From Channallabes apus (taxonomy: Eukaryota; Chordata; Actinopteri; Siluriformes; Clariidae), in the NCBI GenBank assembly GCA_030522415.1, contig CM060127.1, positions 10,421,707 through 10,485,706 of the forward strand: a stretch of DNA of 64,000 bases. Reading direction: 5' to 3'. A program made the position numbers and the translations under genes. Shown one piece after another: positions 38,138 through 50,350 of the stretch. Each line of letters begins with the position of its first letter. Within the stretch, counting starts at the first letter, position 1. The notes beneath the pieces are model-generated. The model searched no databases. It was given only the letters and a program-made list of their open reading frames with translations, and was not told the origin of the DNA.

Positions 38138-39187
38138 GCTTTTTTAGCTTTTTTTTTAATTTGGAGAAAAGCAAGATTTGATTGTTTCCCACCTTTTCCA
38201 AAAGAAGGAGGGAAACAAGCTCTTTTTTTTTTTTTTTTTTTTTTTTTTAGTAAATTGTGGTTTTTGTGTCATTTTTTCACGTCAACTCTCATTAAACCAT
38301 GGCTGTATGTAAAGGGACTTGTATAGGAAATAATATTGAGCAAAATAGGTAACAGGTGTTCACAACACAATCCCAGCAAATTTTCAAAACTCATGCTCTT
38401 CCTCTGAGTATACTCTTTTAACATTAGATGGCACACAGCTAGAAAAGGGTAAATTCTTACAAATATCTTGGAATCTGGTTTGATGACAAGTTGTCATTCG
38501 GAGTCCATATAGAAAGTATATTGAGAGCTTTGCCCTAAATTAGGTTTTTATTACCGTTTAAAAAAATGCTTTCCCTTCACTGCCAGAAAGCGATTAGTAC
38601 TGAGCAGTTTCCTATCAGTATTGGATTACGGCAGTGGTTCTCAAACTTTTTCTGTCATTCCCCACTTAAGGGGGTGAGCGAATTTTCAAGCCCCACTTGT
38701 CAACAAAATAATAACGAAATCGGCCAAGTTTACTGTTTATTGAAATATAAATTTCTAAACCAATAAGATCAAACAACACCAAGTTCAAAACAGATAAAAT
38801 ACACGTGCAATTGTTATAAAAGGCTTACATTGTCACTTATCTTTGCATAATTGACCCCATGTTTATTAGCTGCTCAGAAATCGTTTGTAGTTTTTTTGCA
38901 CTGGCCAATTCTGTATGCAACTTTGAATGAAGCCATTTGTGCTTTGCTGTCCACTGATTCAGATTTTACCATGTGATTCCCCTGCTGTCTGTATTCTGCC
39001 AGCTTTCTTTGAAAGACGTCTAGTGGTTTATTAACGTGACTGGAGTGTGTTGTCTCTAAGTGTCTTCCTAATTTGTTGGGTCTCATGCGGTCTGCTGCCA
39101 GCGGTTGAAGAGACAAAACACACACGGGTCTCTCTTCTGCCCCCACCATCACCACCATGAATCCAAGCTCAAGATAGACTTCATTAA

Positions 39188-39660
39188 GGGTGGGCGATAT
39201 AACCAAAATCTTCTATCACGGTAGAAGCAATTTTCTACCTCGATAACGATCACAATCACAATTGCTATATCACAATATAGCAATTTGTATCTGACAATGC
39301 ATGAATAAAAATTCAAACACAAAGAAACAATTTTACATAATGTAATTTTATTTAAACTGTGAATTGCTGAGGTTTATTTTTTTACTTTGGCCATATTCGT
39401 TTGGATGTTTGTATTTCAGATGATAGAAAAGGTTTGACGTGTTTCCACCACTTGTTAAAACAGTGCACTTGTGTACCTTCCAAATCACGTTCATCTCATT
39501 CGTATCAGTTTTCTTATAGCCAAACCAATTCCACACCACAGACGAGGCACCTTTTTTCTTTACAATCTCCTCGTTGTTGGTTTTGTCACATATAAGCAAA
39601 CTCACTGCTGCTGCAGCGTCTTCTTCCATCGTCAAAGTGTATGTGAAGCCAAACACATCA
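39188..39660 (-). mobile_element. Second hAT (BED-finger, Ac-like) fragment nested in the first
   Basis: It begins aagggtgggcgatataacca, a fish hAT-Ac terminus. The minus strand then encodes a BED zinc-finger-like segment: VWNWFGYKK, a Cys near KVHKC, then SGGNTSNLFYHLKYKHP. The rest of the transposase and the other terminus are absent. Confidence 0.55.
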
Positions 39661-39769
39661 AAAGTGGGACGAAACCGCGGCACCCGATAGAACCGAATAT
39701 CTGCGCAAATACAGTGCAGCGCGACTATCTGGATAGCGCAGTGATGATCTGGTTTATTCGCGCAGCCCG

Positions 39770-40010
39770 GTGGATCGCGCAGCGCCGCTCGAATCACAAA
39801 CCTGCGCGACTCACTGTGTTTTTATTTATAAACAATTTAAAATGTCAGGACTGTTTAATATTGTTTCCACCTTGTCATGCCTGGTTTGTACGTGCGCATC
39901 CCAGCGGGGTAAAATGTAATTTGATGGTCGACGCGGTTTATTTCTGTCAGAGTCGCGCAGCGCTGCCCAGTGGCTCGCGCAGGTTTGTGATTCGAGCTGC
40001 GCTGCTCAAG
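39770..40010. repeat. Inverted repeat with about 30-bp arms
   Basis: The 21-bp core tcgaatcacaaacctgcgcg and one more base at 39788-39808 is exactly inverted at 39973-39993. Imperfect matching extends outward (gcgcagcg). The loop is about 165 bp. Confidence 0.65.
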
Positions 40011-41389
40011 TTTGTCCGACGTTAAACCGTTATTGTTGCACTATGGTTCCACTTTTTCTCCCGGCCCACAACTGATGTTATTTTAAATTTACTTGTATTA
40101 ATGATCCATTTATTTGTGTGTGATTGTTTAGTTTTTTCCTATTATTTTCCACTAATTTCCTCTCGTTCATTGCGCCCCACCTGTCATGTCTGTATTCCCC
40201 ACACTTTGAGAACCACTGGATTACGGTGACATTATATATATGCATGCATCTTCATTCCATCTAAAAAATCATTCTGCTTTGAGATTTGTAACTGGTGCTG
40301 CAGCAAGAACACATCACTGTAATCTATATGACATGGTGCAATGGACATCATTGCACCTTAGAAGAAAATCTCATTGCCTACTATTTATTGCAAAGGCTTT
40401 AATGGATAAACTACCTCAGTACATATGCAATCTACTTACACTTCGCACTAACACTTACAGTACACGTTCATCAGTAAAACTTCTTCATTCTCCTCTAACA
40501 CGGACAGCGTTAGGCAAAACTGCTTTTTCCTCATATGCACCACACGAGTGGAATTCTTTACAAAATATGCTAAATTTGGACTCCCTACCCTCTCTAACTG
40601 TTTTCAAAAATCATTTAAACTCAGTTCTTATACAATGTCATTGTTTTTCATAATTTTTAATACATATATACATATGTTTTGAATTCTTTATTTTCTTCTC
40701 TCTTTTCTCTGCGTCTCTTTTTGACATTTGAAATTCCCATCTGCTTGTCTTTTAGTCCGTGTTTATTTATTTAATTGCATTTTTGGAATGTCTGTATGTT
40801 TGTGTTAACATTGTATGTTCTATGTGTATATACGTTGAAACTTTGTTGCTGCCACCTTGGCCAGGACTCCCTGAAAGAAGAGATAATGTATCTCAATGGG
40901 ACATTCCTGGTAAAATAAAGGATAAATAAAAAAATAAAATAGTTCTAACCATGGAAGTGTGACACAGGTACTATGGTTTTGGGAAACACTTGTGACTAGT
41001 TAGTTAGTTTCTTCAACGTTGCATCGTGCTATGTTGGTTAAGCAAAGAGCTACATAGTTGTAGGGGAAACGCACCCCTGACTGATTATGGAGGTCAGTGA
41101 GAATCTCCCATGTTGCTGCTAAACATCTTCATTAAGACTCTTTTTTTTTTACAGCACTGTCAGGTCTTCCTCTCTTCCAGACAGTCACTTCATGGTAAAA
41201 TATTAATATATTTTATATAATATATACGTCCAATAATTAATTAATTAATTAATTGTGTGTAAAATCACATAACTTTGTGTCTGGTCCTGTAACAATGCGA
41301 ATGTTTTAGGCGTGAGAGACACTTTATTTCTTATGGTACGCCATTGAAAACGCATGTTATGTCGCCCTTAAAACTCAATTAACATTTTT

Positions 41390-41725
41390 TTTTGTTTTGC
41401 AGTATTTATAAAAAAATAAACATATACATAGCTCAGGATTGTGCAGTATAGAGTGACGTGTCCTTTTTTAGCATCCCATGCTTTTCTGGTTGTTTTCAGA
41501 ATTTGAAATTTCAGAATGTAAATTTAGAGAATTTTACATTTTTGTGACATCATTCCGATATTCCTGGAGCAGTAAAATTCACGTTATATAAGTAATGATA
41601 ACTTTTTGACCTGTCAGAAAACTCAAATACACAGTTTGAAGTCTGAAGCCTCCTCATTAACACACACCGGCAAGACGTCCATATAAGCGCATATATTGTA
41701 AATGTCACTGGCCTTTGCTGTGTTG
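41390..41725 (+). repeat. Interspersed repeat, copy 1 (second copy at 62455-62880)
   Basis: Starts near ataaacatatacatagctca and contains attgtgcagtatagagt, cgatattcctgga, ataagtaatgataac and ggcctttgctgtg. The same blocks occur in the same order at 62455-62880. No coding frame is recognised. Confidence 0.6.
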
Positions 41726-42237
41726 CTAAATTTTGTAAAAAATGTAAAACTAAATTTTCAAAATGACAATCTTTAGTAGATGTTGCTTTTTATTTTTATT
41801 TTTTTATTTTGATCCAGAACAAGTGGTAGAGTTAGACTGCAGGTGAATATCATTAACAATCAGGAAAATGTGCCTGGGAAAAGATGCTTGACCTCATGTG
41901 ATGGTGATCACGTCCCTGTTCACACTCCGCTAATCACAGCGACATTCACATTATTTGCAATCACTAGGTAATGAAAACCTTTTTTTGTCATAGACACAGC
42001 CTCAGGGGTTCCACGCAGGGTTCCACTAACTTTGGTTAATAATGCTGTGCAGTATGGTGTGTTTTATACAAAATCATAATATACAGGAATGGACAGTAAG
42101 GAAGACAATGTAATCTATTAGTCTAATAATAATAATAATAATAATAATAATGCATTTTATTTATATACAGTAGGTCGCCTTCCAGACAAACCAAAGTTGA
42201 ATTTAACTAAAATATTTTTAAAAACTAAACTCTAAAT

Positions 42238-43060
42238 TAAAGTGCCCCTATTATGCTTTTTCAAATATGATCTTTCATGCAGTGTGTCATGTAGGTGTAT
42301 GTGAACATAAACTATCTGCACTATCTGTGACGCCGACGGTGCACGATAGGTGAAATTTTTGTCTATCAAAAAAAAGAGTCGGCTCACATTCGCCTAAACG
42401 AGTCGTTAGCAATTCTAATTTTACTCTGTTACGGATCCACGTCACAACGTAACATATTTGCATAATGTCCACCCACGTTCTATGTCGCTTGCCCGTGAAT
42501 TAACGTTACCACCCCCTTGTTAATGTGACCGAGCATCCAATGCCAAGTTCGCTTAAACTCTTTGTAATATAAAAAAAAAACAATAAAAACGAGAGCACAC
42601 AAAATCCTTTTTAACTGTTTATTCTCCACCATTCACCAAAAATGATGCATTTTTCCCCTCTGGACTTGCTGTAGAAGGGCAAGGGGCATGCGCACTTCGC
42701 AAGTGTTAGAGTTCAGTTTCAGTTCATTAACATATGACCCTTACCACTGAGAAACGTCCTGCTCCAGTCCTGCTTGCGAAACCGGTCCTGCTTGTTTCAT
42801 CGGTAGACCAATCATAAAGGACCGCTCCATCTGACCAATCACAGCAGTGAGGGCTCACGGAAAGGAGGGGTTTAGACAGACTGAATCTTCGAACTGCTTC
42901 ACACGAGCCGTTTACGAGTCATTTAGAAATGGGGTCAAATTAAATCTATTTTTGGAGAAAACTAAAGTGTTTTTTGAACTTGTTTGTTGGCGTTATAAAT
43001 ATAACGTTTGCAATATAAATATAACGTATATATGTTATATTTATAACAATTAGTTATATT
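42238..43060. repeat. Fish interspersed DNA-transposon-like repeat
   Basis: Starts aaagtgcccctattatgctt, then tttcaaatatgatctttcat, a block widely repeated in fish genomes. A matching inverted end was not found. Confidence 0.35.
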
Positions 43061-43552
43061 AATAAATATAATAAATTAATTAATATTCAAAAGAAATCAC
43101 AACCTTCATTGATGAATTGTGTTCATGTACAGTACTGTAGTGTAATACACAGTAAGTTAGTTGTAGTAGTAGGGGATAATAACAGATTTGATTATTGATC
43201 CCTTTGTTTCTTAGCTTTAAAAAAAAGAGAAGTCTGGCCATCTGTACTCTGTGTGCAGAAAAAAAATGGAACTGAAAGTTATTTCTATCATATTTCTTAA
43301 GCGTCTCTGTTAATCCTATTTTGGCTCAGTACTTTCTGCACTTTTCCATTACGATCTGCCTGCTTTAAAGTATTTTATTTCTGGCTCTCTGTGTGTATGG
43401 GTCATTCTTTGGTTATGCTCTTATAGAGTTTTCTACTTGAGTAAGGTTATAGCAGGGATTGATCTGCATCATACTGTGTGTTAGGAGGCTGGAAGTTCAG
43501 TATAACAGCAGATGTGTTTAAGTTTATATGAAGTCCAGTCTTTATTGGAGGC

Positions 43553-43801
43553 TCAGGTAGACTGAAGGAAGAGATAGAGAGAGAAAGAGGCATTCTGGAC
43601 TAACTGAAGCTTGTTTATGCACCTAGTTGAACAACCAGACAGTAAGGCGTTACAGTAGTCCAACCTCGAGGTCATAAAAGCATGAACTAGTTTTTCTGCA
43701 TCGTTTAATAACAATATATTATTCCTTATCTTGGCAATATTTCTGAGGTGAAAGGATACTGGATAAAGTGGGACAGACGATGAGTGAGAGTGAGTGAGCA
43801 T
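43553..43801 (-). pseudogene. L2-like LINE reverse-transcriptase fragment
   Basis: The minus strand reads FHLRNIAKIRN, then DAEKLVHAFMTSRLDYCNAL and LQLVQNA, the conserved thumb region of fish L2/Maui-type LINEs. It is a short fragment. Confidence 0.75.
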
Positions 43802-44964
43802 GGATTTTTTTTTTGTAAATTATGTCTACCGACCTGTAGTACCTTCACAGCAAATCACTTTATAATGTTAGTGTAGTATACCACGTGTCCAGCAGTAGAA
43901 ACACAGTGTTAAAACTTAAGAGAAACTGAAAGATACAGATTTTCCATAAATGTGAATCTTCCATCTGTTCTGTTCTTGTGCTCCAAAATGAAAGCAGAGA
44001 AAAAACTATCAGCATATAATGTGTTAGGTGAAGTGTTGATATATCTATCAACACCATGATGTAAAAACTGCTTCAAATTGATCAATCTTCAACAAAGTCA
44101 TGAGGCAATAATCAGTGTGTGATTCTGAGGTCATGTGATACTTCAGTTTTTTTGAGCTGATGTTTTTACATTATGTGTAAAATCATCAGCACAAAGACTG
44201 TCAGTGAGCTTCACTGGAGAGATCTCAGGCTGGTCAGTGTGTGGTGTCTAATCTAATCACATTACACACTGTCGACAAGTAAAAATAAAAGGCACAAACT
44301 ATATAAATGAGAAGTAGAAGAGGACTCGCCCACAGAAACTGCTCTTGCTCATGTGGAATTTTTTGGTGGAACTTCCTCATGAGTTCAACATTGAGTTAGA
44401 AGCAAGTGTGGATGTGGAGTTTTCGTCCTTTATTTCTGTTTCAACCTGCTTTGAGAAAACATCTGAGAATTGAGAGAATCTTTTTCAGTGCACTTTTTGA
44501 TTTCACCAATTTTTTTAAATTTCTTTATTTCTTTATTTTTTTATGGGATTTAGAGGATTTTATCTAAATTCTGCAGAAACCATGCCTATTTCTTCTTGTT
44601 ATATTTCTCATGTTTTTGTCAGTGAATTCTGTGTTGTGAATTCTGTATTAAATGACTCGGAACATGTTGAACACAAGGATTTTGTTTATACTAAAAAGAA
44701 GTGATGAGCGCTCACGGGTGAGTTACATTTTTTATTTCTTTTAGACTAATTGCTTGGTGTTAATGCACCTTTTAATTTACTTTTAGTTAACTAGCAAACT
44801 TTTAATGATCTAAAAATAATTCATCAACAGCAAAAAGAAATGCCAGTAAAACATAACTCATTGTCACGTGATCACTTCAGCGCTTCCGTCGCTATTAACC
44901 TTGCTCAGCTAAGCTGTGTGTAATTTTTTTCCCCACAATTAATTTTTTTCGCAAAAAAACAACT

Positions 44965-45844
44965 ATGGGCAACATTCTACAACGTGAAGAAGGTAAACAC
45001 GGCCAGGTGCACTTTAGGTCTGAATTGTTTAATCGCTGAGCGTAAGCTATACGTGCTCGTGCGATTCTCAGATGCAGCTAGCTAATCGTGCAGGTCTTAT
45101 TACTATGTTCATTACAATATTATATTATATTTAATTATAATTATTATATTCTCTCATTTTTTTAATCTGTAATTTTCAAAAATCCAAGTAACTTTGCTCA
45201 ATGATTCTTCTGATAGAATGTAGAGTTGAACGTTTTTACTGCACCGTTAGCAATTAAGCACTAGCTGTTTTAGCCATTAGCCTCTCTGTAAAACAGTGCT
45301 TTTTAAAAAAATATTTTTTACTTTATTCCTCCATTTATCTGTTGGATTCTCTGTGTTTATGAGGACTGATGAGTGACTTCGCACCGGAGCAATAGCTTTC
45401 CTATGCACATGCTGAGTGTTTTGAGAACGAGACTAGCGTGGCCTGTATTGTTTGTTTTAGGTTCTTGCTGCCCGACTCTGTGGGTCTCCATCCGCGGGTC
45501 TGCATCCTGGACCTGGCACAAGCTCAGAGACGTGTTCAGGGTTCGAGGTTAGTCACATAAAACCTAATGTTTATTACAAATAATAAAAATATACTGAAAG
45601 AGATGTGTTATAAACAGTGTTTATAACTTGTAGGATGTATAACCGTGTAATAGACGTACAGTGTTACTGTATATCAGACGTTCTTGTGTGAGTTTTGTGG
45701 GTTTGTTAAATAATAGAAATTCTGGCGTCTCTGTTCATTTCTGCAGCTGATGATGATGATGTGAGACTCTCGGTGGAGGAGAGTGAACCTGGATGGAGCT
45801 CAGTCTACTGTTTTACACCAACTCCGGTACCTACGACCCGTTAG
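44965..45844 (+). CDS. Candidate three-exon small gene, 70 residues, Gly-2 acylation signal; product unknown
   Basis: Not recognised. Exons 44965-44992, 45461-45547 and 45747-45844 join through GT-AG introns that are both phase 1. The middle exon is 87 bases, a multiple of three. The predicted protein starts MGNILQREEGSCC, resembling an N-myristoylation motif followed by a Cys pair that could be palmitoylated. It continues with a Trp-rich basic stretch, an acidic DDDD run and a Pro/Thr-rich end, and stops at 45842-45844. The start ATG has A at -3 and G at +4. A TATAAAT lies at 44302-44308 and a possible 5' UTR exon ends at 44717 (gtgagt donor). No domain is recognised. It could be the start of a larger gene spliced differently, or a chance assembly of splice-like sites. 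Confidence 0.33.
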
Positions 45845-46002
45845 ACACTGATTAAGAGGCAGAAGATTCAGAAACAGTATATTTTTATTAAACAGTTTTC
45901 AAGCTTCCAACATTTCCTCATCATTATGAGTGCGAGGCACAAAGAACAAAGCAGTTTGTAACCTCTGACATTTACAGATTACGAGCTTGACGGCTCTGGT
46001 GC

Positions 46003-46411
46003 ATTTTTTTATGGAAGCAAATTAGCATCAAATTATTTAAATTATATCAGGGTTTGAAAAATTAATCATTTTGAAAATTAATCACTGTTGAATTGTTGAT
46101 TTTGAAATGTAAATACTACTAAATTTATTAAACTGAAATATTTAACTTGAAAAAGTATTATCTTGGAATTTATGTGCTCTGAATGTCCATTTCAATCTGT
46201 AAAAGTCTTGATTTCAATCAACATTTAATTAAATATTCTGAAATTCAGATAGAAAAATTTAAGCTTGAAAGTTCAAGGAGTAAAATTTAATGAAGGAAAA
46301 GCAATCGAGCCAGAATGGAATCCATCCGGCAGTCACATGACATCTTCAATACCGGCTCGAAATGAGTCTAGAAGCTAGAAGACAGAACAGACCTGCAGGA
46401 GAAAGTGCTTC
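46003..46411 (-). mobile_element. Gypsy 3'-end fragment, inverted copy of 54874-55312
   Basis: Reverse complement matches the end of the Gypsy remnant at 54874-55312 over about 400 bp with moderate divergence. Matching runs include gagaaagtgcttc, gagccagaa and agcaaatta. No integrase sequence remains on this side. Confidence 0.6.
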
Positions 46412-46529
46412 GGCCCGTCAGTGCACCTGCAGTGTGTTACACTAATTATATACGGTCAGATATTCTAGTCATTTTACTGTGATAAAGAGTTTAAAGTAGG
46501 GCTAGCAAGTATGAGACTCAGACTGTCTG

Positions 46530-46530
<1 letters not shown>

Positions 46531-46564
<34 letters not shown>

Positions 46565-46582
46565 AAAGAGAGAGAGAGAGAG
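46531..46582. repeat. (CA)n-(GA)n microsatellite
   Basis: CA run followed by a short GA run. Confidence 0.9.
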
Positions 46583-47746
46583 TGGTGGCCAAAAGTATTT
46601 GCCATGTAAAAGTTCTCTCTCTGTGCACAGAACAAATAAGTGTCAGGACGTTTACTTACTGAAGTCATGGTGTCCACCAAATCTTCAGGTTTAGAAGAAA
46701 TTGACTACTGATGGTTGTATGGCATTTAATTGGTGATTTTTGGAATATGGCAAATATACTTTATGTAAATGCGTGTTGATATTACTTAAACATATTAAAG
46801 ACATGTCCATTAATCAGTTCTGGGGTTGTTACTCATAAAAAGTAACAATATTTGATGGCGTCCAACCTGAGACAAAATTTCTAAATAACTGCACTTACAT
46901 ATCAAAAGCACAATCGACTTGCTTAGTCACCAGAGCATGGATTTAGGCCATGTCCACACGTAGCCGGGTATTTTCTACTTCGTTTTTTAAATAATTCTGT
47001 CTTACACAACCTGTTCAGTGCCATTAGGATCGTCCCTAATCAACAGGGGGCCAATCAGAAACCTAAACAAAAATCCTTACACGTTCCGCCATGTAGAAGT
47101 CAGATGGGTCTCATTCAAATCTGCCGTAGTTTTGTATGTAGCAACAGTGAGGTTAGTAGTACATTTCAGACACCTCTGTTCATTAACGTAGAGCAGTGGT
47201 GTCAAAAGAATTCACATTCATTACTTGAGTAGAAGTATACAGTAGATACTACGGTTTAAAAAGACTTCTTTAGAAGTTGAAGTATCAACTCGAGCGTTTT
47301 ACTCAAGTAAAAGTGTAAAAGTACTGGTTTCAAAACTACTTAAAGTATAAAAGTAAAAGTAACGTGAGGGGGAAAAAAGCATTAAGGATAAAAGCTTAGG
47401 CTGTGCCACGGGGCTATATACTGCACTAACACCTCATAAAAAAAAGAAAAATGTGTTGTATTTTTGTTGTATTTTTTAACGGCCATAGTGATTTGGGATA
47501 CTGTATATGGCAATTGAAAAAGAATGCATTTTAGTCCAATGCAAATACATTAAAGACCCATATATGTTACTACTGAGCATTAACATGTTTTATGGAGAAG
47601 AAGGTATGATAACTAGTTGCCTATAAGTATTTAATGGTGCAAAAAATCAAACTTCAGAGGCATGTCATCGGTAACCTTTATTGGAATACAAATGTACATC
47701 CAAGCTTAGCTGCAGGAATCTGTGAGGGCAACATACAAGAAAATTA

Positions 47747-47751
<5 letters not shown>

Positions 47752-47803
<52 letters not shown>
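47752..47803. repeat. (TA)n microsatellite at the Tc1 insertion site
   Basis: About 26 TA units directly next to the left end of the Tc1 element, which targets TA. Confidence 0.95.
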
Positions 47804-47807
<4 letters not shown>

Positions 47808-47809
<2 letters not shown>

Positions 47810-49427
47810 GTGGTGTGAAAAACTATTTGCCCCCCTCCTGATTTCTTATTCTTTTGCATGTTTGTCACACAAAATGTTTCTGATCATCAAACACATTTAA
47901 CTATTAGTCAAAGATAGCACAAGTAAACACAAAATGCAGTTTTTAAATGAGGGGTTTTATTATTTAGGGAGGAAAAAAATCCAAACCTACATGGCCCTGT
48001 GTGAAAAAGTAATTGCCCCCTGAACCTAATAACTGCTTGGGCCACCCTTAGCAGCAATAACTGCAATCAAGCGTTTGCGATAACTTGCAACGAGTCTTTT
48101 ACAGCGCTCTGGAGGAATTTTGGCCCACTCATCTTTGCAGAATTGTTGTAATTCAGCTTTATTTGAGGGTTTTCTAGCATGAACCGCCTTTTTAAGGTCA
48201 TGCCACAACATCTCAATAGGATTCAGGTCAGGACTTTGACTAGGCCACTCCAAAGTCTTCATTTTGTTTTTCTTGAGCCATTCAGAGGTGGATTTGCTGG
48301 TGTGTTTTGGGTCATTGTCCTGCTGCAGCACCCAAGATCGCTTCAGCTTGAGTTGACGAACAGATGGCCGGACATTCTCCTTCAGGATTTTTTGGTAGGC
48401 AGTAGAATTCATGGTTCCATCTATCACAGCAAGCCTTCCAGGTCCTGAAGCAGCAAAACAACCCCAGACCATCACACTACCACCACCATATTTTACTGTT
48501 GGTATGATGTTCTTTTTCTGAAATGCTGTGTTACTTTTACGCCAGATGTAACGGGACACGCACCTTCCAAAAAGTTCAACTTTTGTCTCGTCTGTCCACA
48601 AGGTATTTTCCCAAAAGTCTTGGCAATCATTGAGATGCTTTTTTAGCAAAATTGAGACGAGCCTTAATGTTCTTTTTGCTTAAAAGTGGTTTGCGCCTTG
48701 GAAATCTGCCATGCAGGCCGTTTTTGCCCAGTCTCTTTCTTATGGTGGAGTTGTGAATACTGACCTTAATTGAGGCAAGTGAGGCCTGCAGTTCTTTAGA
48801 TGTTGTCCTGGGGTCTTTTGTGGCCTCTCGGATGAGTTGTCTCTGCGCTCTTGGGGTAATTTTGGTCGGCCGGCCACTCCTGGGAAGGTTCACCGCTGTT
48901 CCATGTTTTTGCCATTTGTGGATAATGGCTCTCACTGTGGTTCGCTGGAGTCCCAAAGCTTTAGAAATGGCTTTATAACCTTTACCAGACTGATAGATCT
49001 CAATTACTTTTGTTCTCATTTGCTCCTGAATTTCTTTGGATCTTGGCATGATGTCTAGCTTTTGAGGTGCTTTTGGTCTACTTCTCTGTTTCAGGTAGCT
49101 CCTATTTAAGTGATTTCTTGATTGAAACAGGTGTGGCAGTAATCAGGCCTGGGGGTGACTACAGAAATTGAACTCAGGTGTGATAAACCACAGTTAAGTT
49201 ATTTTTTAACAAGGGGGGCAATCACTTTTTCACACAGGGCCATGTAGATTTGGAGTTTTTTTTCTCCCTAAATAATAAAACCCCTCATTTAAAAACTGCA
49301 TTTTGTGTTTACTTGTGCTATCTTTGACTAATAGTTAAATGTGTTTGATGATCAGAAACATTTTGTGTGACAAACATGCAAAAGAATAAGAAATCAGGAG
49401 GGGGGCAAATAGTTTTTCACACCACTG
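47808..49427 (-). mobile_element. Tc1-like transposon, 1.62 kb, with about 200-bp terminal inverted repeats
   Basis: Both ends read cagtggtgtgaaaaactatt and remain nearly identical for roughly 200 bp (to about 48015 on the left and from about 49220 on the right). This includes internal repeats of the ggccctgtgtgaaaaagt type. A TA flanks the right end. The transposase is on the minus strand. The high end-to-end identity suggests a young insertion. Confidence 0.92.
48026..49049 (-). pseudogene. Tc1-like transposase, near-complete with one frameshift
   Basis: Starts MPRSKEIQEQMR at 49049. Paired helix-turn-helix DNA-binding domains (SGKGYKAISKALGL and a GRPTKITPRAQRQ hook) are followed by the DDE domain. 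This holds WTDETKVELFG with the first Asp, VMVWGCFAASG, VLQQDNDPKHTS with the second Asp, SPDLNPIEMLWHDLK with the Glu, and the end AAKGGPSSY. All catalytic residues are present. The frame shifts once near 48640 inside a run of T/A, so the protein is read as two overlapping pieces. A normal family member has about 340 residues, which the combined pieces nearly equal. Confidence 0.9.
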
Positions 49428-50350
49428 TATATGTGGCAATGTGGGTGATGGAGTCGTTTCATTGGCTCACAATTAAGTGATTTGTCACCCACGATAGCGG
49501 ATCAGAATGGTTTTTGATGGTATTTAAGCTGGATTTTATCTTACCTGGCATACGTCACGACTGGGACCGCCTTCACGGCGTGCGTACGGACAGAAGGTGT
49601 GTGATTGTTGCTTGTAGCTATGTGGCTAATGAAGAGGTGGGCATGCACATTAAAATGCCGATGTTTTATTTTTCCATTAGTCTGCGCATTGGCTACCTGA
49701 TATCTGCTGGAGTCAGACTGTCCACTGTCCACTTGCCAGAAGCCTGTGCCCGAAATTGTTTTGTTTTCATTTGTCTGTATTGTTTGATTTCATGTTATTG
49801 TTGAGTACACAGAGTGCCTTGTTCCTTTTTTTTATCGTGTGCGATGGCCATTTGATATCCAGCATTGCATGCTATTTTAATTGGTTTTATTGTGAACTAC
49901 AGTAAAGTTTTGTACATTTGTATCCCTGTCTCTCTTTCACTCAGCCTAACGAACTTGTGTTCCTTAATTGGGTTATTTCCCCGGTTAACCTTGGGGTGGC
50001 GTAATCGGATCTAACAAACTTTGTATTCATTTGCCCTACCATGGCGCTGCCACATATATATATATATATATGCTATCATTCCTGTTACCTTCCTGGTGCT
50101 GTTACCTTCCTCGCTGGTGCTTGGTTGTGACATTTCGCTCGAATCTTGAGTCTCTATCACGGACATCTTCGTCTACTTATCACAACTTTATCAACCGAAA
50201 ATGCTAATTTATTCAAACGTCCTTGCTGGAGTGTGTGACATGACGTCACGTGCAGGTGCGATGGATCGCGTACCAACCAATAGGGTGTCGGAATGGTATG
50301 TTTATACTTCTCATCCAACCACAATCGAATTCGCTCCATCCGGATGCGAA

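Larger units (their letters stand above)
38632..40218 (-). mobile_element. hAT (Charlie/ZBED5-like) transposon with 8-bp target duplication
   Basis: The ends cagtggttctcaaacttttt and the inverted ctttgagaaccactg are the canonical hAT-Charlie termini. The 8-bp gattacgg at 38624-38631 recurs at 40219-40226. The minus strand carries a transposase N-terminal piece with RPVCVLSLQPLAADRM and HLETTH, typical of the ZBED5-like group. The catalytic and dimerisation regions are missing. Confidence 0.88.
38420..40930 (+). mobile_element. LINE (L2/Rex-like) 3' fragment split by a hAT insertion
   Basis: Before the hAT element the frame reads like a reverse-transcriptase thumb (YLGIWFDDKLSFG, then SVLDYG). 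After it, it resumes DIIYMHASSFHLKNHSALRF and runs to an HEWNSLQ-type end, followed by the tail atctcaatgggacattcctg and AATAAAGGATAAATAA. The two halves join exactly at the hAT target duplication. Confidence 0.75.
35889..41077. mobile_element. PIF-Harbinger transposon, expanded by nested insertions
   Basis: The ends ggggtgcgtttccc (35889-35902) and its inverted copy (41064-41077) are followed inwards by similar subterminal blocks (ttaccaacat, actatggt, gtttccc-aaaccata). A HARBI1-type nuclease fragment lies inside on the minus strand. The 5.2-kb length includes a SINE-like head, a TA microsatellite, a LINE fragment and a hAT element. No convincing 3-bp target duplication is seen. Confidence 0.65.
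41726..44964. other. Mostly unclassified AT-rich sequence
   Basis: Contains an AAT array (42121-42152), the repeat from 42238 and the L2 fragment. A TATAAAT at 44302-44308 could serve the candidate gene that starts at 44965. No other exon is recognised. Confidence 0.45.

Noticed and set aside
39471..40025. 184-codon plus-strand frame
   Set aside because: Antisense to the BED-finger hAT transposase fragment and to the inverted repeat; a shadow frame.
35889..41077. Reading this 5-kb interval as a host gene with a nuclease domain
   Set aside because: The ILHN-type fragment lies between matching terminal inverted repeats and is a Harbinger transposase remnant, not the host HARBI1 gene.
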